Notes under the pieces: generated by a model
Database searches by the model: none
What the model was told of the DNA's origin: nothing
The model's input: the letters and a program-made list of their open reading frames with translations, nothing else
NCBI GenBank assembly: GCA_018658605.1
Contig: JABHUV010000019.1
Location: 1 to 5,677 of the forward strand
DNA from: Planctomycetaceae bacterium
Lineage (GTDB): Bacteria; Planctomycetota; Planctomycetia; Pirellulales; Pirellulaceae
Length of the DNA stretch: 5,677 nucleotides
Direction of reading: 5' to 3'
Shown here: positions 1 to 5,677 of the stretch, piece after piece
Layout: each line of letters starts with the position of its first letter
Numbering within the stretch: position 1 is the first letter of the stretch
Program-made: the position numbers and the translations under genes

Positions 1-404
1 AAATACCCCGTCTGCATCCAATGCGCCGAAGGAGCATGAATACCATTTCTATGCCAAACACTACGGACCTGACTCAAATGATGCATGATACGGGCTTGTT
101 CCGGAAACCGCTCTGAAACGGTAATCCCGGGAACGGACGTCTCGATGGGCATGTACATTCCACGATATTCACTGGGCGCGTTCGGTTTCATATCGTAGGT
201 ATCTTGTTGACTCATCCCACCATGAGTCCAAAACACGATAAGTGATTTACCTGAGGCTGCATTTTCATTTACTTCATCTGCTTGGAGCATTGACGGCAAA
301 CATAGACCCAACGCCCCGCCTCCCACTTCCAAACCGGTCGCCATGAAATTGCGACGCGATAAACGACGACTCTTACCTGACGATTTTTTTGTAATTTTCA
401 ACAT
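1..404 (-). CDS. DUF1501 family protein with Tat signal, N-terminal part (cut by left window edge)
   Basis: Reading back from an ATG at 404, 134 codons are open to the window edge; the 3' end is missing. The N terminus is basic and carries a twin-arginine motif, SRRNFM at residues 16-21, then a short hydrophobic stretch rich in Gly, Ala and Leu and a plausible cleavage site after LQA (about residue 42), so export by the Tat pathway as a folded protein is predicted. The mature start matches DUF1501 (PF07394): a hydrophobic strand followed by WTHGGMSQQDTYDMKP (59-74), then APSEYRG (76-82), VPGITVSERFP (91-101), RSVWH (114-118) and a His-rich segment leading to QTGY. The family is thought to have an alkaline-phosphatase-like fold, but its reaction is unknown. 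It starts 31 bp after the DUF1549/DUF1553 gene, the usual planctomycete pairing, and is probably cotranscribed. The family assignment is firm; the biochemical role is not known. Confidence 0.93.
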   Translation of the reverse strand, partial: MLKITKKSSGKSRRLSRRNFMATGLEVGGGALGLCLPSMLQADEVNENAASGKSLIVFWTHGGMSQQDTYDMKPNAPSEYRGMYMPIETSVPGITVSERFPEQARIMHHLSQVRSVWHRNGIHAPSAHWMQTGY

Positions 405-414
405 CGGTACGACA

Positions 415-419
415 CCTCT
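415..419 (-). promoter_or_regulatory. Shine-Dalgarno-like site for the DUF1501 gene
   Basis: On the minus strand AGAGG lies 10 nt before the ATG at 404. It sits inside the 31-bp gap after the stop codon of the preceding gene. It supports this ATG as the start, which also places the twin-arginine motif at the usual distance from the N terminus. Confidence 0.6.
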
Positions 420-435
420 AAACCATGACTATTAT

Positions 436-2700
436 TTATTGCACGAACATAAATTCATTACTCGCCAACAATGCCCAAATCAAGTCGCGATATCTTTTGA
501 TTTTTCCTGACCCATCAGCTGCGGCAGACACATGCGCAACTGCCAGCTCTAATTCCGCCGTGGTCCCCACACGGCCATAAAGAGTCAAAAATATTAACTC
601 ACAATTATCTTGTGGTGAACGATTGTTGACGGAAAGTCGATGTGCAAATCCAGTTTGGGACGTCAATTTTGATTGGATTTGATTTGAGTTTACCAACTCC
701 AAACCCTGAGCGAGCGTGGGGGTATCAATCCGTTCACATTCACAGGCTTTGAATCGAGCCGGCCGGCCGAACACGTCCAAAAACGCTATGGCGACATTCT
801 CATCTGGAAGTTCTATCGCACGCGTGCCTAGTGGAAATTCTCCAGGCCCTCCTGGAAAAGCGGTCGGCACTTCAAGCGTCTGGGACATCGCGTCCAACAG
901 CACTTCGGCTGTCATCCGCCGCGGGTAGAAACGTGAAAATGTCTGTTGATCTTTCTGGTTACTTGGATTGCTTTGCGTGGCGAGGTTATAAGCATAAGAA
1001 CCGCAAATTAATCGTATCAATTGTTTAAGGTCATATTTATTTTTGACAAACGAATCTGACAAAGCCTGTAACAACTCAGGATTACTTGGTGGGTTCGTAT
1101 CACGTCGATCATCCACAGGGTGTATAATCCCACGACCTAAAAAATGAGCCCACAATCGGTTTACTAGAGTGTCTGCAAAATACTCGTTGTCCGACCCTGT
1201 CATCCAATCAGCTAACGCAACGCGGGGGTCTGCGAATGCATCCAGTTTAAAAGCCGGGGCACCTAGTGGTTTGGGGGACAACACCTGTTGCGTTTTCGGG
1301 TGTCGGATCTCGCCATGGTCAAGCAGGTAAATCGTTTCACCAGTAGGTACTTCGGCGTCCGCAAAACCACCTTTGCGTCCGACGCGGGCAAAGTTTGCCG
1401 CTAGACCAAAATAATCGGCTTGGCTCCATTTCGCGGTGGGATGGTGATGGCACTGTGCGCATTGAATCCGGACACCCAAAAATGCTTGCGCGATCGACTC
1501 TACATAGTTAGGCATCGTCCGCACACTTCGATACCAAACCGTCGGTGGATTGATCTCTTGAGAACCTGTAGCCGTTAATATCTCCGACACAAACTGATCA
1601 TATGGCTTGTTGTCTAACAGTGAATCGCGGATCCAATTGTAGAAAAGTGTGGTGCCTGTTCGCTGTTTTGAAGTCGAATAGCCGCGGCCTCGGTTTTGTA
1701 GAATATCGGCCCACTTTATTGCAAAATGGCTGGCATATTCAGGCTGTTCTAGTAGTTGATCAACCAAACGTTCACGTTTGTTTTCATCGGAATCACTGAC
1801 AAACGCCAGCACCTCGTTAGCGGTGGGTAACGTTCCGCATATATCGATGCTAGCGCGGCGAATAAATGTCGCATCATCGCACACTTTCGCGGGTTCGATC
1901 AGCAATCGCTGCCATTGATTTACTAACGCTTCGTTGACACCGTTGTTTGAATTACCAGTTTTCAGTGCACTCAATGTCGCTTGCAATTCACGCAGTTGTT
2001 CTGCGCTTTGTTTGTAGGGTACCAGTAATTGCATACTACCAGTTTGCTCACCATATTTGATTGTCACGGAACCGAGACCGCCTTCACTCACCACCTGCAA
2101 TAAACCGTCCGTAGTCACCTGAGCAAGCCCATCTACGCTCATGGAATACAATGCCATTGAGGTCACATCACGCGAACTGCCATCCGAATAGGCTGCACGA
2201 ACCGAAATCTGTTGTTCAGCGTCAGGTGCTAATACAACTTGTTGGGGTGACCATTGGATCCGTTCAAGTACCGCGTCTTGGTCACTCGGTTTGGCCAACC
2301 CTTGTTCAATCCACAGCCTCAGCATTTCATAGGATTCAGAGGTCTCGTCCATTCGTCGGCCGCCTCCATGTGCAGTAGCGCCGGTCGCCTTTTTCAACAA
2401 GAGACTTTCTTCCGCCGCTGCAGGGAATACTCGCCGCCCCTTTGCTTGCAACACAATCGTTCGATAACTGTCCATCGGATCGCCACCAAACAACGACAAA
2501 CGAAATCCATTTTGACCATCCGCTTTACCGTGGCAACCCCCAGAATCACAAGAGAACTTACTGAGAATAGGCATAACGTCATTGGCAAAACTCACACGTG
2601 GCTCAGCGCCTAGATAATTGCACAAACAAAAGCTTGTGTTTAACACTAATGCCGTCGCTAACAATAATGACATTTTGATATTCAGCAGTAGATTACACAT
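436..2700 (-). CDS. PSCyt-type/Big_2/DUF1549/DUF1553 exported predicted multiheme protein
   Basis: The protein has 754 residues if it starts at the ATG at 2700, which has GGAG 10 nt upstream; a TTG at 2718 would add six residues and overlap the previous gene. A hydrophobic Sec-type signal spans about residues 10-32. Next comes a cytochrome-like region (about 36-134) with VSFANDVMPILSKFSC and a CX4CH motif, CDSGGCH (51-57), followed by GKADGQNGFRLSLFG. A Big_2-like Ig domain (PF02368; about 148-228) contains YSDGSSRDVTS. DUF1549/PSCyt2 (PF07583; about 257-440) carries a canonical CXXCH heme motif, CAQCHHHP (414-421), then YFGLAANF. DUF1553/PSD1 (PF07587; about 490-740) shows LVNRLWAHFLGRGI (512-525), the conserved CECER (653-657) and a typical end, ASNEFMF. 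The gene looks intact and full length. Heme attachment is inferred from motifs only, and no enzymatic reaction is established for the family. It sits between the PPC-domain gene (7 bp upstream) and the DUF1501 gene (31 bp downstream), so an operon is likely. Confidence 0.95.
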   Translation of the reverse strand: MCNLLLNIKMSLLLATALVLNTSFCLCNYLGAEPRVSFANDVMPILSKFSCDSGGCHGKADGQNGFRLSLFGGDPMDSYRTIVLQAKGRRVFPAAAEESLLLKKATGATAHGGGRRMDETSESYEMLRLWIEQGLAKPSDQDAVLERIQWSPQQVVLAPDAEQQISVRAAYSDGSSRDVTSMALYSMSVDGLAQVTTDGLLQVVSEGGLGSVTIKYGEQTGSMQLLVPYKQSAEQLRELQATLSALKTGNSNNGVNEALVNQWQRLLIEPAKVCDDATFIRRASIDICGTLPTANEVLAFVSDSDENKRERLVDQLLEQPEYASHFAIKWADILQNRGRGYSTSKQRTGTTLFYNWIRDSLLDNKPYDQFVSEILTATGSQEINPPTVWYRSVRTMPNYVESIAQAFLGVRIQCAQCHHHPTAKWSQADYFGLAANFARVGRKGGFADAEVPTGETIYLLDHGEIRHPKTQQVLSPKPLGAPAFKLDAFADPRVALADWMTGSDNEYFADTLVNRLWAHFLGRGIIHPVDDRRDTNPPSNPELLQALSDSFVKNKYDLKQLIRLICGSYAYNLATQSNPSNQKDQQTFSRFYPRRMTAEVLLDAMSQTLEVPTAFPGGPGEFPLGTRAIELPDENVAIAFLDVFGRPARFKACECERIDTPTLAQGLELVNSNQIQSKLTSQTGFAHRLSVNNRSPQDNCELIFLTLYGRVGTTAELELAVAHVSAAADGSGKIKRYRDLIWALLASNEFMFVQ

Positions 2701-2707
2701 GGCATAA

Positions 2708-5140
2708 TTACTCCACAATCTCTAACGTTAGAAAAACACTACCGCGATGAACCTCGACATCCTCTACAGTGCCGATGCCCTCCAAACGCAGTCCAGATTG
2801 TTGGCCTAGCGGCGCATCATCATTCGCAATAATTTGTATTACGCCAGAATCGGTTTGCCCCACAAAGGTAACTCCACGTCCACGGATTCCAAGAACTCCG
2901 CCTGGTGCAACCAACTCTGTGTGTATCTTACCAATAAAACCGTCTTGTCTGCGAGCGGAATATTTCAATTGAATTACCTCTCCACGAGCAATAGTGACAG
3001 GGGCTTCCAAATCTACAGCGACAACGTAGGGTGGCGAGTAAACTTCAAAAGACACTGTATTGGTAACAAGCTCTACCGCAACTGCTTTTTCAACGGCATT
3101 CTTTCCATTCGCGACAGGATTCATTTTAGTGCGGACCTTAGCGGCAATCGAATATTTGCCCGGAGAAAGACTAGGTGGGATATAAAAGCTAATCGTCCCC
3201 GTGTTCCCAGTCGGTATACGCTGTAACCGATTTTTGATATCAAGCGGAAGCCCCAGGCCACTTATTACCATTTCGTCCGCCACCTCTCCTGCCTGCCGGT
3301 CCACTGTCACAAGGACATCAATAACACTGCCGCCTTGATATCGGCGGCGGTCAATTGCGGCCACGGCAACCACGGGACTCGTGTCGGTAACAGCAAGCGT
3401 CAACTGAGAATTAAATCGTCCAACACCAGAAGTACCACCGTGAGACATCGTGCCAGACAGTACTGATTGTGTTACATTTTGGTTCCCCACCTGATAACTT
3501 GCCTTCAACTCGAGCTTTCCAAGATAGGGTTCCGCATTTTGGTCGGCATTTAATACCAACCCGGCCTGTCGTACCGCGGGTCCGATCCACACAGGGTCGC
3601 AGTGCACACCCGGTGGCAACCCAACCGCCGATACTTGCACCGACGTATTTAACCCATTTGCCGGAAATGCCAACAGATCCAGTCTTGCATTACCTCCGCG
3701 GCGGAGGGTTAACGAGGACGGCTTATCGGAGGTCGCATGAATCGCCACCACCTTTAGTGCTGGCGATTCCCGCTTAACAACCAAGCGATAAATACGCTGT
3801 GCCGCCGCGACCGAACCACTCGCACTATCACGAACGACGACATGAAATACGCCATCCCGTGGTGCAACGAATCGCCCTGAGGGATCAAGATGTGCCGTGG
3901 GAAAACGGTTACGTCCAATGTTTTCCGTTACATCTTCATATGTGGCCAAACAAGTTTTACCATCTTCGTCATAAACGTAAACCGTTAAATCGATAGGACT
4001 GCCAATCCTTTGTCCAAACGATTCGATATACACCACCTCGCCTTGCCGGAGTGACAAAGCATACCAATCGACATCCGCCGCAGTGCGCAACCGGCCTGTA
4101 ATATCTATCGGGATTTGTATTACTTCTGCTCCGCTAACATTGTTGTTACGTTGTTCTGTTTCCATGTCTTGTGGTTCAATTGCCACGGGAATTTCAGTAA
4201 GGGCAACTTCAACTGGCGCAAGAGCATCTGGAAATAACAGCTGACCTATTGAAATACCCACGGTTTTTGAATCGCTAACACTAGACATTCCATGGTTATT
4301 CGCAGGAACTTTCAAGTCTGACGTTTCCAGCGAACGTGACTGTAACGACACCCCCTGTGCTGTATCACCTAAATTATATCCGTAGGCGACTAGAGGCTTT
4401 TGCTCTGTAATACTAACGGCCGCCGGTAAAGTATAAATAATTCTTGGGCGATCATGAATTTCCAAGCGATAAAATGACTGTAGGCCGCCTCGGAAAATAA
4501 GATCTGCTATTCGCACAACGTATTTTCCGGTGTGAGGTAATGCCACCACGACAAATGCATCAGTGCCAAAATGACCTCTGTTCACAGCAAGTCGTTTGCC
4601 AGATTCGTCAAACAATTCCAACACGCATCGCAAATCGGAATCGAGACGACTGGCCCAACACTCCAGCACCAACACTTGGCCGGACTGTGCTTCGAATTGG
4701 TAAAGATCGACGTCCCCCTTGGCACCAATCGCACCTTGCAGCGCCACCGGGATCTGCACGTCTACGACTTCTGCTTTAGCTTCAAGTCGGTTGGTCTCAT
4801 TGACGACGGGAAGATCATTGATCAACAATAGTCGTGAGGAACTCAAACCTGCTGACCCTAATGCCTGCACCGTATAGCGACCCGCAGGGACATCCTTCGC
4901 AACACTGGCAACAAATTGACCATCCCCATTAGTTTGGAAAGTGATCCCTGGATGTGGTGAATACAATGTGACTACATCGTTTAAGCCAACACCTCCGATT
5001 TCGATCTCAAAATCCGTACCCGCAACCGCACCAATTGGGGAAATCCACTGTAATTGGGAATCGGGGAATTCGGCTGTAAGGTTACGGGCAGTTAAGCACA
5101 GCAACAGCAGAAAAACATATTGGAGCCTTCTAATAACCAT
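2708..5140 (-). CDS. Secreted beta-rich protein with IPT-like region and two PPC-like domains
   Basis: The 810-residue protein starts at the ATG at 5140. A Sec signal peptide is clear: basic VIRR, a Leu-rich core (about 9-16) and probable cleavage after LTA (residue 23). The first mature region (about 31-107) resembles an IPT/TIG-type Ig fold: it opens with ISPIGAVAGT and includes DVPAGRYTVQALGSAG. Two similar segments look like bacterial pre-peptidase C-terminal (PPC, PF04151) domains. The first is about 130-230 with GDVDLYQFEAQSGQVLVLE; the second is about 345-456 with ADVDWYALSLRQGEVVYIE. Both end in a YRL strand (224-226 and 451-453). Residues 460-810 are beta-rich with GLPPGV and LSPGKYS turns but match no domain I can name. 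No catalytic motif or membrane anchor is seen. PPC and IPT regions usually mediate binding or stability of secreted proteins, so a surface or periplasmic binding role is inferred. It appears to be the first gene of an operon with the DUF1549/DUF1553 and DUF1501 genes. Confidence 0.85.
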   Translation of the reverse strand: MVIRRLQYVFLLLLCLTARNLTAEFPDSQLQWISPIGAVAGTDFEIEIGGVGLNDVVTLYSPHPGITFQTNGDGQFVASVAKDVPAGRYTVQALGSAGLSSSRLLLINDLPVVNETNRLEAKAEVVDVQIPVALQGAIGAKGDVDLYQFEAQSGQVLVLECWASRLDSDLRCVLELFDESGKRLAVNRGHFGTDAFVVVALPHTGKYVVRIADLIFRGGLQSFYRLEIHDRPRIIYTLPAAVSITEQKPLVAYGYNLGDTAQGVSLQSRSLETSDLKVPANNHGMSSVSDSKTVGISIGQLLFPDALAPVEVALTEIPVAIEPQDMETEQRNNNVSGAEVIQIPIDITGRLRTAADVDWYALSLRQGEVVYIESFGQRIGSPIDLTVYVYDEDGKTCLATYEDVTENIGRNRFPTAHLDPSGRFVAPRDGVFHVVVRDSASGSVAAAQRIYRLVVKRESPALKVVAIHATSDKPSSLTLRRGGNARLDLLAFPANGLNTSVQVSAVGLPPGVHCDPVWIGPAVRQAGLVLNADQNAEPYLGKLELKASYQVGNQNVTQSVLSGTMSHGGTSGVGRFNSQLTLAVTDTSPVVAVAAIDRRRYQGGSVIDVLVTVDRQAGEVADEMVISGLGLPLDIKNRLQRIPTGNTGTISFYIPPSLSPGKYSIAAKVRTKMNPVANGKNAVEKAVAVELVTNTVSFEVYSPPYVVAVDLEAPVTIARGEVIQLKYSARRQDGFIGKIHTELVAPGGVLGIRGRGVTFVGQTDSGVIQIIANDDAPLGQQSGLRLEGIGTVEDVEVHRGSVFLTLEIVE
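2711..2714 (-). promoter_or_regulatory. Shine-Dalgarno-like GGAG that favours the ATG start at 2700
   Basis: GGAG on the minus strand lies within the last codons of the PPC-domain gene and 10 nt before the ATG at 2700. An upstream TTG at 2718 is in frame, but this GGAG would then lie inside the coding region. The site therefore decides for the ATG. Its position over the end of the preceding gene fits translational coupling. Confidence 0.55.
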
Positions 5141-5146
5141 CTTGAT

Positions 5147-5152
5147 ATTATA
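5147..5152 (-). promoter_or_regulatory. Possible -10 box before the PPC-domain gene
   Basis: The minus strand reads TATAAT only 6 nt before the ATG at 5140, within an AT-rich tract. It matches the sigma70 -10 consensus, but no convincing -35 hexamer is found 16-19 nt upstream. If used, transcription would start at or next to the ATG and the mRNA would be essentially leaderless. That would fit the lack of a clear Shine-Dalgarno sequence before this gene. The match may simply reflect AT richness. Confidence 0.25.
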
Positions 5153-5187
5153 ATAAAACGGTGTAAGAGATGCGTATCAGAATCACG

Positions 5188-5220
5188 TAAAACAATTGCT
5201 TCGAAACGCTGCTCCCGAAG
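5188..5220 (-). terminator. Weak candidate terminator hairpin after the upstream gene
   Basis: In the 124-bp gap between genes, the minus strand can form a stem of CTTCGGGA (5220-5213) with TTTCGAAG (5206-5199). The stem has 8 pairs including two G-U pairs, and a 6-nt loop. The tail reads CAATTGTTTT, a poor U tract. It starts about 45 nt after the stop codon of the gene entering from the right. It could separate that gene from the three-gene unit, but the stem is not strong. I see no other structure in 5141-5264. Confidence 0.25.
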
Positions 5221-5264
5221 ACCAACCTACACGCCATCATCCTTCCTGCATCGCTGAGGCACGT

Positions 5265-5677
5265 TTACCATTGAATTTGTGAAACGCCCTTAGGTAAATC
5301 AAAACACATAATTAGTCCTTTGGAATCCGCGTGCCAAGTGCCGCTACGCAACAGACGAATCTCAGTCACGCCTTGCAACACGACAGTTTGGTTTTCGACC
5401 ATGAGTCTAGGGCCATTGTTAGTTGCCGCTACACCGGTCACCCGCACGGTAAACTTTGGGGTACCAAACGGTGCATTCAATGATATCTTTCGCTCAGCTA
5501 CAGTAATGCGAGTTAGTTCCTTAGCCGTCCAATACCGTCCTATTTCGCTGAGCTTCATCCAAATAGTTTGGTTGCTAAATCGACTGTTGAGCGTCTTGAC
5601 AACCCGCTGAAACGCTGCGAATCCCTTTTTAGTTCCCTGTGTGTACATGCCTGGCCAATGGCACAACATCACGGCAG
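5265..5677 (-). CDS. C-terminal part of an unidentified protein, possibly polysaccharide-deacetylase-like (cut by right window edge)
   Basis: An open frame runs from the right edge to TAA at 5265-5267 and gives 136 complete residues. A GTG (5672) and an ATG (5669) near the edge are possible starts, but the frame stays open beyond them and the sequence begins within a folded segment, so they are probably internal. The first part reads VMLCHWPGMYTQGTKKGF (2-19), then QTIWMKLSEIGRYW (about 36-49) and AAKE-like TAKELTRI. The rest (about 60-136) is beta-rich with alternating hydrophobic residues and looks like a C-terminal beta-sandwich. The HWPGMY and WMKLSEIGRYW pattern recalls the ends of secreted planctomycete proteins of polysaccharide deacetylase or glycoside hydrolase type, but this is from memory and weak. 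No catalytic residues can be assigned. It lies 124 bp upstream of the PPC-domain gene on the same strand and may be the previous transcription unit. Confidence 0.7.
   Translation of the reverse strand, partial: AVMLCHWPGMYTQGTKKGFAAFQRVVKTLNSRFSNQTIWMKLSEIGRYWTAKELTRITVAERKISLNAPFGTPKFTVRVTGVAATNNGPRLMVENQTVVLQGVTEIRLLRSGTWHADSKGLIMCFDLPKGVSQIQW

Noticed and set aside
755..770. GC-rich palindrome ggccggccgg
   Set aside because: It falls inside the conserved GRPARF coding segment of DUF1553, so codon choice explains it. There are no flanking repeats or other regulatory context.
2254..2613. Plus-strand open frame of 119 codons
   Set aside because: It is antisense to the conserved cytochrome-like and Big_2 regions of the DUF1549/DUF1553 gene and has no domain-like features.
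2602..2630. Possible lipoprotein signal at the CLC residues of the DUF1549/DUF1553 protein
   Set aside because: The residues before the cysteines (TSFC, FCLC) do not fit the lipobox pattern of Leu-Ala/Ser-Gly/Ala-Cys. A signal peptidase I site near LGA fits better.
2834..3226. Plus-strand open frame of 130 codons
   Set aside because: It lies wholly antisense to the PPC-domain gene. Its translation is low in recognisable pattern and has no plausible start site context. It is a shadow of the strongly supported minus-strand gene.
5320..5610. Plus-strand open frame of 96 codons at the right end
   Set aside because: It is fully antisense to the minus-strand frame with the WMKLSEIGRYW motif, which has better protein-like composition and continues past the window edge.

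Overview
The window looks like chromosomal DNA from a member of the Planctomycetota. The evidence is a compact set of families that are strongly characteristic of that phylum: a DUF1501 protein with a Tat signal, a PSCyt/Big_2/DUF1549/DUF1553 multidomain protein with heme-type motifs, and a large secreted IPT-like/PPC-domain protein. Base composition is moderate, neither AT- nor GC-extreme. No phage, insertion sequence, CRISPR or RNA gene is visible.

All recognisable genes lie on the minus strand, so transcription runs from high to low coordinates. In that order they are: (1) the C-terminal 136 residues of a protein that enters from beyond the right edge (5265-5677), possibly related to secreted polysaccharide deacetylase-type proteins; (2) a 124-bp intergenic gap (5141-5264) with a weak hairpin and a TATAAT box close to the next start; (3) an 810-residue secreted protein with an N-terminal IPT-like region, two PPC-like repeats and a beta-rich C-terminal half (2708-5140); (4) a 754-residue exported protein with an N-terminal CX4CH motif, a Big_2 Ig-like domain, DUF1549 with CXXCH, and DUF1553 (436-2700); (5) the N-terminal 134 residues of a DUF1501 protein with a twin-arginine signal (1-404), which leaves the window at the left edge.

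Genes 3 to 5 are spaced like one operon: 7 bp between genes 3 and 4, and 31 bp between genes 4 and 5, with Shine-Dalgarno-like sequences before genes 4 and 5. The DUF1549/DUF1553 plus DUF1501 pair is a well-known, highly paralogous planctomycete module whose biochemical role is unresolved. The third partner here is a purely beta-rich secreted protein with likely binding or adhesion domains. A reasonable inference is a cell-surface or periplasmic assembly combining a predicted multiheme protein, an alkaline-phosphatase-fold DUF1501 protein and a binding protein. The sequence does not reveal the substrate. The plus-strand open frames are antisense shadows of these genes.
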